Origin: Microbacteriaceae bacterium
GTDB lineage: Bacteria > Actinomycetota > Actinomycetes > Actinomycetales > Microbacteriaceae
Length of the DNA: 64,000 nt
Direction: 5' to 3'
Assembly (NCBI GenBank): GCA_004297935.1
Contig: SCRE01000006.1
Span: forward strand, 434,001 to 498,000
Translations under genes and position numbers: made by a program
Notes under the pieces: model-generated
Database searches by the model: none
Told to the model about the DNA's origin: nothing
What the model saw: the letters and a program-made list of their open reading frames with translations, nothing else
Part shown: one piece after another, positions 1 to 9,725 of the stretch
Numbering within the stretch: the first letter of the stretch is position 1
Layout of the letters: every line of letters starts with the position of its first letter

Positions 1-1193
1 ACGAACCACTTGAACCCGACCGGCACCTCCCACAGCCTGCGGCCGAGCGCCGTCGCGACGCGATCGATCATGGAAGACGAGACGAGAGTCTTGCCGATCG
101 CGGCATCCGCTCGCCAGTTCGGCCGGTGGGTATACAGGTATTCGATGGCGACGGCGAGATAGTGGTTCGGGTTCATCAGCCCGCCGTCCGGCGTGACGAT
201 GCCGTGCCGGTCGGCATCCGCATCGTTTCCGGTGAGCACGTCGAACTCGTCCTTGCGCGTGAGAACGGATGCCATTGCCGACTTGCTTGAGGGATCCATG
301 CGGATCTTGCCATCCCAGTCGAGCGTCATGAACCCCCACTGTGGGTCGAGAATCGGGTTGACGACGGTGAGGTCGAGCCCGTAGCGATCGCGGATGGCTG
401 CCCAATAGCTGACGCTGGCGCCGCCGAGTGGGTCGGCGCCGATCCTCACCCCGGCCTTCTTGATCGCGGCGACATCGATGATGTTCTCGAGGTCGGCGAC
501 ATAGTGTTCGCGGAAGTCATACGTGTCGACCGCACTGGCGGCGGCGCGGCGCACCTCGTGCAGCCCGCCCTCGATGATCTCGTTCGCCCGGTTCGCGATC
601 CAGGAGGTGGCGTCGTTGTCGGCCGGGCCGCCGTGCGGCGGGTTGTATTTGAAGCCGCCGTCGCGCGGCGGGTTGTGGCTCGGCGTGACGACGATACCGT
701 CGGCCTGCGCGCTGGAGCGGTGAGCGAAGGCCCGGTCGGTATTCGCTGCGACGCCGGACGCGCTCCGCTCGAACGCGCTGCGCTCAGACGGGCTCTGGTG
801 CGCCCTGTTGTACGCGATGATCGCGTGGCTGACCGCCGGAGTCGGCGTGTAGTCGCCGTGCTCGTCGACGAGCACATGCACGCCGTTGCCGACGAGTACT
901 TCGAGCGCCGTCGTCTGGGCAGGCGCGCTGAGCGCGTGCGTGTCCGCCCCGATGAACAACGGCCCGGTGACGCCCTGAGCGGCCCGGTATTCGATGATCG
1001 CCTGCGTCGTCGCCGCGATATGGTCGTCGTTGAACGCCGTGTCGAACGCACTGCCCCGGTGGCCGCTCGTGCCGAAGACCACGCGCTGGTCGGGGATCGA
1101 GGCATCCGGTTTCAGGGTGTAATACGCATGGACGAGCGCCTCCACGTCGATCAGGTCTGAATCCTGGGCCGGAGTCCCTGCGCGATCGTTCAT
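1..1193 (-). CDS. pgm: Phosphoglucomutase, alpha-D-glucose specific (C-terminus cut by window edge)
   Basis: Interconverts glucose 1-phosphate and glucose 6-phosphate in the cytoplasm, feeding glycogen and cell-wall sugar synthesis. On the minus strand it begins [20 protein letters not shown] and carries the conserved GTSGHRG stretch, the phosphoserine loop [11 protein letters not shown], and the metal-binding [10 protein letters not shown] loop near the visible end. About 397 codons are visible; family members are about 550 residues, so the missing part lies outside the window. Between the YNRAHQ and [11 protein letters not shown] segments there is an Arg/Ser/Ala-rich stretch of roughly 25-30 residues that I do not recall from the E. 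coli enzyme. The ATG at 1193 is chosen because family homology starts directly after it. The gene diverges from pheA. Confidence 0.93.
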   Translation of the reverse strand, partial: MNDRAGTPAQDSDLIDVEALVHAYYTLKPDASIPDQRVVFGTSGHRGSAFDTAFNDDHIAATTQAIIEYRAAQGVTGPLFIGADTHALSAPAQTTALEVLVGNGVHVLVDEHGDYTPTPAVSHAIIAYNRAHQSPSERSAFERSASGVAANTDRAFAHRSSAQADGIVVTPSHNPPRDGGFKYNPPHGGPADNDATSWIANRANEIIEGGLHEVRRAAASAVDTYDFREHYVADLENIIDVAAIKKAGVRIGADPLGGASVSYWAAIRDRYGLDLTVVNPILDPQWGFMTLDWDGKIRMDPSSKSAMASVLTRKDEFDVLTGNDADADRHGIVTPDGGLMNPNHYLAVAIEYLYTHRPNWRADAAIGKTLVSSSMIDRVATALGRRLWEVPVGFKWF

Positions 1194-1360
1194 GCCCCCA
1201 GTCTGGCACCGCGGCTGCCTTTCCAATACGTCTTCCAAAACGACGGAGAATCTGCTCGAAACGCCGGCAGTGCGCGGCCGCCCTCGGCGTGTCGCGAAGA
1301 TTCGCCGTCGTTTTGTGCGGGCGGCCGGTGTTCGGGGCACAGTGTTCTAGGCTCGGGGAC

Positions 1361-2335
1361 ATGAGTGTGAGCCCCGGCGACGAAGAGACCTACAGCTTTC
1401 TGGGCCCGGCCGGCACCTTCACGGAGGCTGCGCTCGCGCAGGTGCCCGAAGCCGCCGGCAAGCCGTGGCGTGCGGTCAACAATGTGGGCGAGGCCCTCGC
1501 GGATGTCGTCGAGGGCCGCAGCGTCGCCGCGATGATTGCGCTGGAGAACTCGATCGAGGGCGGCGTCACCGTCGCCCAGGACGCCCTGGCCACGATCCCG
1601 GGTCTGCGCATCATCGGCGAGTACCTCGTGCCGGTCGGTTTCGTGCTGGTGGCCCGCCCTGGTACCACGCTGGCCGACGTGAAGACCGTCGCGGCGCATC
1701 CGGTCGCCTATGCGCAGTGCCAGACCTGGCTGAATCAGAATCTGCCGAAGCACGACCAGTTGCCGGCGTCGAGCAACGTGCAGGCCGCGTGCTCTCTTCT
1801 CACGACGGATGCCGGTGGGCAGTTCACCAGCGCGGCCGACGCCGCCGTCGCGCCTCCGAACATCCTCGACTACCACGACGACCTGGTCGTGTTGGCCGAG
1901 GGCATCATCGACAACCCGAACGCGATCACCCGGTTCGCCCTGGTCAGCCGCAGCCGCCGCATCCCTGCGCCGACCGGTGCGGACAAGACCAGCCTCATCG
2001 CCGAACTGCCCGACGATCAGGCAGGTGCGCTGCTCGGCCTGCTCGAGCAGTTCTCGACCCGTGGCATCAACCTGAGCCTGATCCAGTCGCGGCCGATCGG
2101 CGACGCGCTCGGCCGATATCGTTTCGTGATCGACGCGGACGGCCACGTGCAAGAGGAACGGATGGCGGATGCCCTGCTCGGGCTGCGCCGGTTCAGCCCC
2201 AAGCTGATCTTCCTCGGCTCGTATCCGCGCGCCGATCATGTGCTGGTCGACTATCACAATCGTTACAGCGACGACGTGTTCATCGAAGCGCGCGACTGGC
2301 TGCGCGGTCTGCTCACCGAGGAACCGGGGGTGTAG
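1361..2335 (+). CDS. pheA: Prephenate dehydratase
   Basis: Converts prephenate to phenylpyruvate in phenylalanine synthesis. The 324-residue protein opens with TYSFLGPAGTFTEAAL, the standard start of the prephenate dehydratase domain (about residues 5-185), and includes the catalytic-region motif ITRFALVSR. A C-terminal ACT domain (about 205-285) carries LSLIQSRP, the counterpart of the ESRP motif that binds phenylalanine for feedback inhibition. There is no chorismate mutase domain, so this is the monofunctional actinobacterial form. The frame is open further upstream, but the ATG at 1361 is chosen because homology starts within ten residues of it. Divergent from pgm. Confidence 0.95.
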   Translation: MSVSPGDEETYSFLGPAGTFTEAALAQVPEAAGKPWRAVNNVGEALADVVEGRSVAAMIALENSIEGGVTVAQDALATIPGLRIIGEYLVPVGFVLVARPGTTLADVKTVAAHPVAYAQCQTWLNQNLPKHDQLPASSNVQAACSLLTTDAGGQFTSAADAAVAPPNILDYHDDLVVLAEGIIDNPNAITRFALVSRSRRIPAPTGADKTSLIAELPDDQAGALLGLLEQFSTRGINLSLIQSRPIGDALGRYRFVIDADGHVQEERMADALLGLRRFSPKLIFLGSYPRADHVLVDYHNRYSDDVFIEARDWLRGLLTEEPGV

Positions 2336-2404
2336 CGGGAAACCGACGATATTCGACGGCAGTGCCTGTCGGAAGCAGGTGCGAGATAACGGCAAGGAGG
2401 CCGG

Positions 2405-2983
2405 ATGTCCACAAATGACGATGCGGGAGCACGTGCCGCCGATGGGGTCGATCCCCGCTACGACCCTGCGTTCCAGCGAGGCTACCGCCTCGGCACGGCT
2501 CGGCCTGAGAGTGCGGATGCCGTTGCGCAGGCGCCAGCGCCGGATGCCGTTGCGCAAGCCGCCGCCACCCCGCTTGCCTCGGCGGCGTCGGACGGCAGGA
2601 GGACCCCGGACCGGCGGCAGCCCGGGGGATCAGTGCCTACCGGTGTGCCTGTCGACGACTCGACCGGTACGTCATCCGGTGACCAAGCAGAATGGGAACC
2701 TGTGTCTCATGCGCCCCGCGCGAACCCCTACGTCACGGCGCTGTGGATCATCGGCATCGGCTTCGTCGTGGCGGGGGTTGGCGCTCAATATTGGGCTCAG
2801 AATTCGTCCGCGAACGCCGGGTTCGATCCGTCGCATGGCACTCCGCTGGTCGTCGTGCTGGCCAGCCTGGCCTATTCGGTCGGTGGGCCGCTGATCACTG
2901 TCGGACTTGCCACGATCGTTGGCCTGCTGTTCCTCGCAGCGGTGAGCTCTCGCCCGCGCCCGCGTTCACGCCGTCCACGCTGA
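2405..2983 (+). CDS. Hypothetical membrane protein with disordered N-terminus
   Basis: I do not recognise a family. The 192-residue product has a long Ala/Pro/Asp-rich, probably disordered N-terminal half (about 1-105), then two hydrophobic segments: about residues 113-131 (TALWIIGIGFVVAGVG) and about 155-182 (VVVLASLAYSVGGPLITVGL). A short Arg-rich cytoplasmic tail follows. A good ribosome binding site (AAGGAGG) lies just before the ATG. The stop overlaps the start of the next small membrane gene (TGATG), so the two are probably co-translated. Confidence 0.75.
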   Translation: MSTNDDAGARAADGVDPRYDPAFQRGYRLGTARPESADAVAQAPAPDAVAQAAATPLASAASDGRRTPDRRQPGGSVPTGVPVDDSTGTSSGDQAEWEPVSHAPRANPYVTALWIIGIGFVVAGVGAQYWAQNSSANAGFDPSHGTPLVVVLASLAYSVGGPLITVGLATIVGLLFLAAVSSRPRPRSRRPR

Positions 2984-3228
2984 TGATGAAGTATCTATGG
3001 GCTGCGAGCGTGTTCGCGCTGTCGGCACTCGTTGGCGTCGCGGTGCTGTCCGTGTTCGCGCTCACGCACCCCTGGGGACTCACGTCGATCAATGATCAAC
3101 GGACGTGGGAGATCATGCTGATGAGCGTCGCCCCCGTCTGGATCGAGGCGCTTCTCGTCGCCGGCCTCGGTGCGGCACTCTCTGTGGTGTTCGTGCTTGC
3201 GGTGCGATGGGAGCGCCGCACGCCTTAG
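2983..3228 (+). CDS. Small two-helix membrane protein
   Basis: An 81-residue protein with two transmembrane segments (about 5-28 and 52-74) and a short charged C-terminus (RWERRTP). Its ATG at 2983 shares bases with the stop of the preceding gene (TGATG), which indicates translational coupling and decides the start. A second ATG follows at once at 2986. The stop TAG overlaps the convergent stop of the lipid kinase gene. No family recognised; a pairing with the upstream membrane protein is inferred from coupling only. Confidence 0.65.
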   Translation: MMKYLWAASVFALSALVGVAVLSVFALTHPWGLTSINDQRTWEIMLMSVAPVWIEALLVAGLGAALSVVFVLAVRWERRTP

Positions 3229-4217
3229 CGCGGCACCTTCACAACCAGGGCACCGGCATCCGCCCATAAGCGAATGCTCGTGACCGCGCCGAAACCGTCG
3301 CCGTCGAGCTCCACCTCCTGCGGATCCTCGACGCGGATGGTGACGCCGCCGCCGCGCAGATACGTCAACATCGTCGAGGTGTCCGATCCGGTGTAGCGCA
3401 CGATCCGCCGCCCGAGCGCGCTGCGCCGCAGCACCCGGTCTTCCCAGCTGACCTTGCGCCAGATCCGCAACCAGCCGAACAGATTGCGCGGCTGCAGCAC
3501 GGCGATGTCGAGTTCGCCGTCGTCCAGCCGAGCTCCCGGCATCAGCTCGATATTGCCGGGCAGTACACCGCAGTTGCCCGTCAGGATCATCCCGACGTGG
3601 GCGGAGCGCTCGCTCTGGCCGTCGATCCGATAGCGGATGTGGATCTTTTCAGCACCAGGCAGGGAACGCATGCCGCTTTCGACATACGCCAGCCAGCCCA
3701 CCCGCTGCTTCAGCGCGGAGTTCGTGTTGGCGATCAGTGCGGCGTCCAGGCCGAGACCCGCCATCACGACGAAGCCTGCCTCGGATTGCGTGCCGTCGGC
3801 CCTGGTCAGCTCGGCGACCCCGGCGTCGATGGTCCGGTCGTCGCCTGAGAAGGCGATTGCGACGGCATCCGGTGTGCTCGACAACGGCAGGCCGAGGTTG
3901 CGCGCGAGGAGATTGCCGGTGCCGCCCGGGATGATGCCGAGCGCGACTCCACTGCCGCGCAGTGCGTGCGCGACGGCCCGAACCGTTCCGTCACCGCCGG
4001 ATGCCAGCACGAGATCGACCCCAGCGGCGAGCGCTTGCGCCGCCATGCCGGATCCCGGATCCTCCGAGGTCGTCTCGAGCCAGAGCGTGCTGGTCCAACC
4101 GCCCGAGCGAGCGGATGCCTTCACCGCCGCCTTGAGACCCTTGACGTTGTCCTTGCCCGGATGGAAGATCACGGCAGCACGACGAGCCTTGGAGATGTGG
4201 GGCGTGGGCGCGGTCAC
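3225..4217 (-). CDS. Diacylglycerol kinase-like lipid kinase (DagK/YegS family)
   Basis: Phosphorylates a lipid alcohol, most likely diacylglycerol, at the membrane using ATP. The 330-residue protein has the DAGK catalytic signature: an N-terminal nucleotide fold, SGGDGTVR around residues 73-80 and PGGTGNLLARN around 97-107. The C-terminal sandwich includes LTGNCGVLPGNIELMPGA and VELDGD. The reading frame stays open far upstream through the antisense of serS. The GTG at 4217 is chosen because homology begins with ARRAAVIFHPGK shortly after. Convergent with the small membrane gene (3-bp overlap of stops) and divergent from serS. Confidence 0.9.
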   Translation of the reverse strand: MTAPTPHISKARRAAVIFHPGKDNVKGLKAAVKASARSGGWTSTLWLETTSEDPGSGMAAQALAAGVDLVLASGGDGTVRAVAHALRGSGVALGIIPGGTGNLLARNLGLPLSSTPDAVAIAFSGDDRTIDAGVAELTRADGTQSEAGFVVMAGLGLDAALIANTNSALKQRVGWLAYVESGMRSLPGAEKIHIRYRIDGQSERSAHVGMILTGNCGVLPGNIELMPGARLDDGELDIAVLQPRNLFGWLRIWRKVSWEDRVLRRSALGRRIVRYTGSDTSTMLTYLRGGGVTIRVEDPQEVELDGDGFGAVTSIRLWADAGALVVKVPR

Positions 4218-4280
4218 CTCACTTACCGTACTCGTATCGGTGCGATCGGCGACAGGGGCGCGCTTGCGTAGACTTGCCGT

Positions 4281-5549
4281 GTGATCGATCCCGTCTTGCT
4301 CCGCGACAACCCCGACCTGGTCAAGCGCTCGCAGCTGGCTCGCGGTGACTCCCCGGAACTCGTCGACGCCGCACTCGAAGCGGATGCTGAGCGGCGCAGC
4401 AGTATCGCAGACTTCGAGGCGCTCCGTGCGGTGCAGAACACTTTCGGCAAGCGTGTTGCGCAGGCGCCGAAAGACGAGAAGAAGACGCTCGTGGCCCAGG
4501 CGCAAGAGTTGGCGGCGCGTGTCAAGGCCGCGCAGCACGCGTCCACCGAAGCCGATGACACGTTCCTGAACGCGGTCCGTCGACTGGGCAACGTCGTCAT
4601 CGACGGGGTGCCGGCCGGTGGCGAGGAGAACTTCGCAACCCTGCGCACGGTCGGCGAGATTCCGACCTTCGATTTTCCGGCTCGAGACCACGTGGAGCTC
4701 GGCGAACGGCTGCACGCGATCGACATGGCGCGTGGTGCCAAGGTCTCCGGCACCCGGTTCTACTTTCTGCGCGGCGTCGGCGCGCTGCTCGAACTCGGCT
4801 TGATGAACATGGCGCTTCAGCGTGCGATGACTGCCGGCTTCATCCCGATGATCACGCCGACCCTGGTGCGCCCGGAGATCATGCAGGGCACCGGATTCCT
4901 CGGCGAGCATGCCGACGAGGTCTACCGGCTTCCCGCAGACGACCTGTACCTGACCGGCACGAGCGAGGTCGCGCTCGCCGGCTACCACGCGGATGAGATC
5001 CTCGACCTGTCGAACGGAGCGCTGCGCTACGCCGGCTGGTCGACCTGTTATCGGCGCGAGGCCGGTTCGGCGGGCAAGGATACGCGGGGCATCATCCGCG
5101 TGCATCAGTTCAACAAGCTGGAGATGTTCGTCTACACGCTGCCCGAGGAAGCCGAAGCCGAACACCTGCGACTGGTCGGCATGCAGGAGGACATGCTGCA
5201 GTCGCTCGGCCTGGCCTACCGTGTGATCGATGTCGCCGCGGGGGACCTGGGCTCCAGTGCCGCACGCAAGTACGACATCGAGGCATGGGTGCCGACCCAG
5301 GGTGCCTACCGGGAGCTGACGTCCACGTCGAACTGCACGACGTTCCAATCGCGCCGGCTCGGCACCCGTTACCGCACCGAAAGCGGCAAGACGGCTCCGG
5401 TCGCCACCTTGAATGGCACCCTCGCGACCACTCGCTGGCTCGTCGCTCTGCTGGAGACGCATCAGCGCGCCGACGGATCCGTGCTGGTTCCGCAGGCCTT
5501 GCGGCCCTACGTCGGCGGCATCGACGTGCTGCAACCGGATGCGCAGTGA
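4281..5549 (+). CDS. serS: Seryl-tRNA synthetase
   Basis: Charges tRNA-Ser with serine; class II synthetase. The 422-residue protein has the N-terminal antiparallel coiled-coil arm (about 1-105, rich in charged residues) that contacts the long variable arm of tRNA-Ser. The class II core follows, with [12 protein letters not shown], motif 2 around [15 protein letters not shown], the serine-site loop [12 protein letters not shown], and motif 3 around [15 protein letters not shown]. Start is GTG at 4281. The HAD gene overlaps its stop by four bases. It is notable that two tRNA-Ser genes lie in the same window. Confidence 0.97.
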   Translation: MIDPVLLRDNPDLVKRSQLARGDSPELVDAALEADAERRSSIADFEALRAVQNTFGKRVAQAPKDEKKTLVAQAQELAARVKAAQHASTEADDTFLNAVRRLGNVVIDGVPAGGEENFATLRTVGEIPTFDFPARDHVELGERLHAIDMARGAKVSGTRFYFLRGVGALLELGLMNMALQRAMTAGFIPMITPTLVRPEIMQGTGFLGEHADEVYRLPADDLYLTGTSEVALAGYHADEILDLSNGALRYAGWSTCYRREAGSAGKDTRGIIRVHQFNKLEMFVYTLPEEAEAEHLRLVGMQEDMLQSLGLAYRVIDVAAGDLGSSAARKYDIEAWVPTQGAYRELTSTSNCTTFQSRRLGTRYRTESGKTAPVATLNGTLATTRWLVALLETHQRADGSVLVPQALRPYVGGIDVLQPDAQ

Positions 5550-6352
5550 CGGGCGAGGGTCTGCTGGTCGCATTGGATGTCGACGGCACGCTCATCCGTG
5601 AGGACGAGTCGATCGGCGATCGTGTTCGCCAGGAGGTGCGCAGGGTCGCCGCGCTCGGCCATGAGGTGACGCTCGCGACCGGGCGCAGTTGGGAAGCCTC
5701 CAGCCGCATCCTCGAACTGTTCGAACTGCAACCGGAGTACGTCGTCTGCTCCAACGGTGCTTTGACGATGCAACGAGACGCTCACGAGCCCAGCGGGTAT
5801 CGGCGCGAGCACGTCGAGACGTTCGATCCGGGGAATGTCCTTCGCCGCATCCGCCCGTTTCTGCCCAGCGGCACGTTCATGGTCGAAGACGCGCTCGGTT
5901 TCAGGCGGTACACCGCGGGAATGACCGACTGGACCCTGACCAACGGTGCCGAGGTTTCGTTCGAGGAGCTGGCGGAGCATCCGGCCAGCCGAGTGGTCGT
6001 GATGTCGCCGGATCACGATCAGGAGTCGTTCCTCGACATCGTCGAGCAGATGGGCTTGCACAAGGTCAGCTATGCGATCGGCTGGACGGCGTGGCTCGAC
6101 ATCGCGCCGGAGGGTGTGAACAAGGCGACGGCGTTGGAGTGGGTGCGCGGGCGGCTGGGAATTCCGCGCACTGACGTGGTTGCCGTCGGCGACGGCCGCA
6201 ACGACATCGACATGCTGGTCTGGGCCGCGCAGTTCGGCCGGGGGATCGCCATGGGGCAGGCGCCCGCAGAGGTGAAGGCGGTGGCGACCGAAGTGGTGCC
6301 ATCCGTTCTGGATGACGGACTCGCGAAGGTGCTCTCCAGCATCGTGCGATGA
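5546..6352 (+). CDS. HAD-superfamily phosphatase, Cof subfamily
   Basis: Predicted sugar- or nucleotide-phosphate hydrolase of the Cof/YbiV type (HAD subfamily IIB). The 268-residue protein has motif I DVDGTL with both catalytic aspartates (about residues 11-16), motif II ATGRS, a large cap domain, a lysine in VNKATAL and motif [12 protein letters not shown]. The frame is open further upstream, but the GTG at 5546 overlaps the serS stop (GTGA) and sits just before motif I, so it is the likely start. Cotranscribed with serS; substrate unknown. Confidence 0.88.
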   Translation: MTGEGLLVALDVDGTLIREDESIGDRVRQEVRRVAALGHEVTLATGRSWEASSRILELFELQPEYVVCSNGALTMQRDAHEPSGYRREHVETFDPGNVLRRIRPFLPSGTFMVEDALGFRRYTAGMTDWTLTNGAEVSFEELAEHPASRVVVMSPDHDQESFLDIVEQMGLHKVSYAIGWTAWLDIAPEGVNKATALEWVRGRLGIPRTDVVAVGDGRNDIDMLVWAAQFGRGIAMGQAPAEVKAVATEVVPSVLDDGLAKVLSSIVR

Positions 6353-6375
6353 CGGTTCGAGCGCGTCCAGTGCTT

Positions 6376-6470
6376 GGTGGTCGAGTGATCGGCGCCAGCG
6401 AGTATCGGTGGTCGAGTAGCGAGCGCCAGCGAGTATCGGTGGTCGAGTAGCGAAGCGTATCGAGACCAAG
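6376..6470. repeat. Three tandem REP-like units (GGTGGTCGAGT...)
   Basis: Three partly degenerate copies, starting at about 6376, 6407 and 6438, begin GGTGGTCGAGT. The last runs on as AGCGAAGCGTATCGAGACC, an imperfect inverted repeat of its own start. The same motif in inverted form occurs at 62161-62253, so it is a dispersed intergenic repeat of this genome. It lies between the serS-HAD operon and the LCP gene and could act as a terminator or REP element. Confidence 0.75.
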
Positions 6471-6557
6471 AGACCCGCGCCCCTCCAGCGCTCTGTCAGT
6501 ATCTTATGGCATTCTGGGAACCCTGCCGAATGCCCACCGCCCGCCGAAAGACTGCGA

Positions 6558-7850
6558 ATGAACGACCTGCGTCCCCGACACAACCGTCCCGGACGACCAT
6601 CGACCCTTGCCCGGCACGGTCGGTTGCGGGCGCCCGGCCCGTGGCGCACGATCGCCAGAGTCGCTGTCGCCGCCCTCGCGGTCGCGCTCGTGAGTGGCAC
6701 CTCGGTCGCCGCAATCGCAACCTGGGATGTTGCCGCGAGCGGCAAGAAATCCGTCGCGCTCGTCGACAGGCACGGCCACACGATCGTTCCGCAGGTGGGG
6801 GCGATGGATGGCGCGTTCAACGTTCTGCTGGCCGGCAGCGACAGCGGCGGCGGGAATCCGGCGTATGGCGAGCGCGGTGAGACACTCAACGATGTGACGA
6901 TGCTGTTGCATGTGTCGAAGGACCATAAGAACGCCACCGTCGTGAGTTTTCCGCGGGACATGTTCGTGGCCATTCCGTCGTGCCCCGACCCGGCTGGCGG
7001 CTCGTTCTCGTCGATGAGCTCGCAGAAGATCAACACGACCCTGACCTATGGAGGGCTTGCTTGCACCGTGCTCACGGTTGAAAAGCTCACCGGCATGACC
7101 ATTCCGTACGCCGCCGTGATCGAATTCGACGGCGTGATCGAGATGTCGAACGCGATCGGCGGGGTGCCCGTGTGCGTCGCGGGTGCGATCGACGATCCGT
7201 ATACCGGGCTGAACCTCACTGCGGGGCGACACACGCTGCAAGGTGCGACCGCACTGGCCTTTCTGCGCACCCGGCACGGTGTCGGCGACGGCAGCGATCT
7301 GGGACGCATCAGCAATCAACAGGTTTTCCTCTCCGCGCTGATGCGCACGATCAAGAGTGCTGACACGCTTGGCAACCCCGGGAAGGTGTACGGCCTGGCG
7401 AAGGCCGCGGTGAGCAACATGACCTTCTCCAACGGGTTCAAGAGTGTGCCGACGCTGGCCTCGATGGCGATGGCGCTCAAGAACATCAGCCTCGACAAGA
7501 TCGTTTTCGTGCAGTACCCGACGAACTACGTGCAGGGCGGAGTCGCCGCGGATAAGGCATCTGCGATACAGCTGTTCGACGCGCTCGCCAGCGACACGCC
7601 GATCTCGCTCACCGGCACGACGGGCGTGGGATCGGAGGCGGACCCGAACGCGCCGGCATCCTCGGGTGCGGGCTCGCCGGGTGCGGGCTCCTCGAGTGCG
7701 GCGCCGGCGCCTTCCGCGCCGTCGGACGCTTCGTCCGGTGCGTCGTCCACGCCCGGTTCGGGTCCTGCACCGACGGATGTTGCGCTCCCGGACAATGTGC
7801 ACGGCCAGACGGCGAGTCAGTACACCTGCTCGAAGCCGTTCCAGGACTGA
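6558..7850 (+). CDS. LytR-CpsA-Psr (LCP) family cell-wall ligase
   Basis: LCP proteins transfer undecaprenyl-linked glycopolymers onto peptidoglycan outside the membrane. The 430-residue protein has a basic N-terminus and a signal anchor around residues 32-58. The LCP domain contains DVTMLLHVSKDHKNATVVS, FPRDMF, VIEFDGVIEM and the late signature FLRTRHGVGDGSDLGRISN with its lipid-phosphate-binding arginines. A low-complexity Ser/Ala/Pro tail follows and the protein ends in a short segment with one Cys. It is a clear paralogue of the LCP gene at 17049; both are followed by a tRNA-Ser gene. Confidence 0.92.
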   Translation: MNDLRPRHNRPGRPSTLARHGRLRAPGPWRTIARVAVAALAVALVSGTSVAAIATWDVAASGKKSVALVDRHGHTIVPQVGAMDGAFNVLLAGSDSGGGNPAYGERGETLNDVTMLLHVSKDHKNATVVSFPRDMFVAIPSCPDPAGGSFSSMSSQKINTTLTYGGLACTVLTVEKLTGMTIPYAAVIEFDGVIEMSNAIGGVPVCVAGAIDDPYTGLNLTAGRHTLQGATALAFLRTRHGVGDGSDLGRISNQQVFLSALMRTIKSADTLGNPGKVYGLAKAAVSNMTFSNGFKSVPTLASMAMALKNISLDKIVFVQYPTNYVQGGVAADKASAIQLFDALASDTPISLTGTTGVGSEADPNAPASSGAGSPGAGSSSAAPAPSAPSDASSGASSTPGSGPAPTDVALPDNVHGQTASQYTCSKPFQD

Positions 7851-7885
7851 TATCGCTGCCGGCCGTGCGCCACTTCGCGCTTGGT

Positions 7886-7904
7886 GCGCCACTTCAACTG
7901 GCGC
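7886..7904 (+). terminator. Stem-loop after LCP gene
   Basis: GCGCCA and TGGCGC form a 6-bp stem with a 7-nt loop, 35 bases after the LCP stop. No T-run follows, so intrinsic termination is uncertain. Confidence 0.3.
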
Positions 7905-8035
7905 ATCGGCGAACGTGCACGCGTGTGAGGGCGGGGTGGGCGTACGCGAGTACGTGCAGGCGTGTGCTCGTCGCGGCATGCGGGTGTCCATTAGACTCAT
8001 GCCTTGACCGAGGACGGCAGTCCACGGTTCGATCA

Positions 8036-8120
8036 GGAGGGCTGTCCGAGCGGCCGATGGAGCCAGTCTTGAAAACTGGTGAGGTGAAAGCCTTCGTGGG
8101 TTCGAATCCCACGCCCTCCG
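8036..8120 (+). tRNA. tRNA-Ser(UGA)
   Basis: The acceptor stem GGAGGGC pairs with GCCCTCC at 8113-8119, with discriminator G at 8120. The anticodon loop CTTGAAA gives anticodon TGA. A long class II variable arm and the T-arm with GGTTCGAATCC are present. No CCA is encoded. An IS4-type element begins about 105 bases downstream. Confidence 0.95.
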
Positions 8121-8298
8121 CTTTGCTCTTCGCCACCACGCCCTCCGCCAGCGTGTGTGTGAGATCGCCGGTAAGCCTGCTGTCTATCACACGCCACTCA
8201 AGCGCTACGCCACGCCGAAGGTTAGCCGCAACGCCGTTCGGTTAGGTGTGTGGCGGTGTTGTCAAGCCCTGTTCCGGCGCGGCTGCGCCTGGAATAGG

Positions 8299-8366
8299 CG
8301 CAGCTCTTGTATGAAGTGAATCAAGTCTTGCTGGACTTTTGATTCCACTTCAACACAAGAGCTGCG
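8299..8366 (+). promoter_or_regulatory. Long hairpin ending exactly at the transposase start codon
   Basis: CGCAGCTCTTGT (8299-8310) is perfectly inverted at 8355-8366. An inner pair GAAGTG/AATCAA (8313-8324) matches 8340-8352 with a one-base bulge. The transposase ATG at 8367 follows with no visible Shine-Dalgarno sequence. Such 5' hairpins are known in IS elements to block translation of read-through transcripts; that role is inferred here. Confidence 0.6.
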
Positions 8367-9725
8367 ATGCCTCATTCTGCCACTGCCCCTTCTTTCGACG
8401 TATTCGCTCCGGGACATCTCGGGGAACTCACCCAGCTGATTCCACCCGAGATGGTCGATGCCGCCCTCGAGATCGCTGGCGGGAGGGAGCAGCGTCTGCG
8501 CCGGTTGCCCTCACGGGTGGTGGTGTATCTCCTCCTGGCCGGCGCTCTGTTCGCGGGGCAGGGCTGGCAGCATGTGTGGTCGCGGATGACCGCCGGTCTG
8601 GCCACCCCTGTGGTCAGGCTCTCGTCGTCGTCGCTGTCTGCAGCGATGCGCCGGGTCGGGGTCAAGCCGCTGCGTGAGCTGTTCACGTTCCTGACCGGGG
8701 CTACGGGTATCGGCACACGGCAAGCAGTCCGATTCGCGGGACGCCTGGTCGTGGCAATCGATGGCACCCAGATCGCGGTGCCCGACACCGAGATGAATCG
8801 GGTGCTCTTCCCCAAACCCCGTGGTGGCCCGAACGGGCAAGCAGGCTATCCGATGATCCGGCTCGTGGCGATCCTCCAAGCCGGAACGCGCCGACTCGTC
8901 GATGCCGTCTTCGGCAGCGATAAGACCGGAGAACTCACCTACGCCAGCCGGCTCGTCACAGCGCTGAAACCAGGGATGCTGCTGCTGGGAGACCGGAACT
9001 TCTCCACCTACCAGTTCTTCACCAGCGTCACAGACACCGGGGCCGAGTTCCTGATCCGCGGCAAGACCGGAAACGGTGCGATGAAGCTCCCGATCAACAA
9101 ACGTCTCCATGACGGCTCATATCTGGCGACCGCTGCCGGGATACCCGTCCGAGTGATTCTTGCAATGGTCACGATCACTACCGAGGCCGGGGCCCGCACC
9201 GGTGAGTACCGATTCGTCACGACACTGCTCGATCCGCACATCGCCCCGGCCGAACGATTGGCGCGGCTCTATCACGACAGGTGGGAGATCGAGACGGCGT
9301 ACTGCGAACTGAAGTCCACCATCCTGGGCGGCCGCGTGCTCCGCGGCCGCTATCCTGCGGCAGTAACTCAAGAGGTCTGGGCGCTCCTGAGCGCATATCA
9401 GGTGCTGCGCACCGCGATGGCCGACGCGGCCCTGAGCCGGCCCGATATCGAACCAAGCCGCCTCTCGTTCACGACCGCGCTGCTAAGCGCCCGCGATCAG
9501 ATCATTCAGGCCAGCCACGCAATCACGCAGACCAGGGTCGATCTCGTCGGCCGCATTGGGGCCGCGGTCCTGACCGAGCCCATACCCGCCCGCCGAACAC
9601 GAACCCGGCCCCGCGTGATCAAACGAGCGATCTCGAAATACCGGGCCAAAGGCCCAAATATCGACCACCACACCTATCCCGCGACACTCCACACCAGAAT
9701 CTTGACACCCAGCCCAGACGGCTAA
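8367..9725 (+). CDS. IS4-family DDE transposase
   Basis: Catalyses cut-and-paste movement of the surrounding element. The 452-residue protein has an IS4-type N-terminal domain and then a DDE domain. The first Asp is in VVAIDGTQI, the second in LLLGDRNFS, and the Glu is in the IS4-defining Y-(2)-R-(3)-E-(6)-K motif, seen as YHDRWEIETAYCELK. All catalytic residues are present and the frame is intact, so it may be active. The start lies at the foot of a long hairpin. Confidence 0.92.
   Translation: MPHSATAPSFDVFAPGHLGELTQLIPPEMVDAALEIAGGREQRLRRLPSRVVVYLLLAGALFAGQGWQHVWSRMTAGLATPVVRLSSSSLSAAMRRVGVKPLRELFTFLTGATGIGTRQAVRFAGRLVVAIDGTQIAVPDTEMNRVLFPKPRGGPNGQAGYPMIRLVAILQAGTRRLVDAVFGSDKTGELTYASRLVTALKPGMLLLGDRNFSTYQFFTSVTDTGAEFLIRGKTGNGAMKLPINKRLHDGSYLATAAGIPVRVILAMVTITTEAGARTGEYRFVTTLLDPHIAPAERLARLYHDRWEIETAYCELKSTILGGRVLRGRYPAAVTQEVWALLSAYQVLRTAMADAALSRPDIEPSRLSFTTALLSARDQIIQASHAITQTRVDLVGRIGAAVLTEPIPARRTRTRPRVIKRAISKYRAKGPNIDHHTYPATLHTRILTPSPDG

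Noticed and set aside
1190-2557. 455-codon minus-strand frame over pheA
   Set aside because: Antisense to prephenate dehydratase; composition is Arg/Gly-rich without motifs.
3225-5573. 782-codon minus-strand frame
   Set aside because: Only its last 330 codons match a family (lipid kinase). The rest is antisense to serS, which is a clear gene.
8110-8145. Short repeat of the tRNA-Ser(UGA) 3' end (ACGCCCTCCG) just downstream
   Set aside because: Only about 11 bases long, and no integrase is nearby; chance is as likely as an attachment site.
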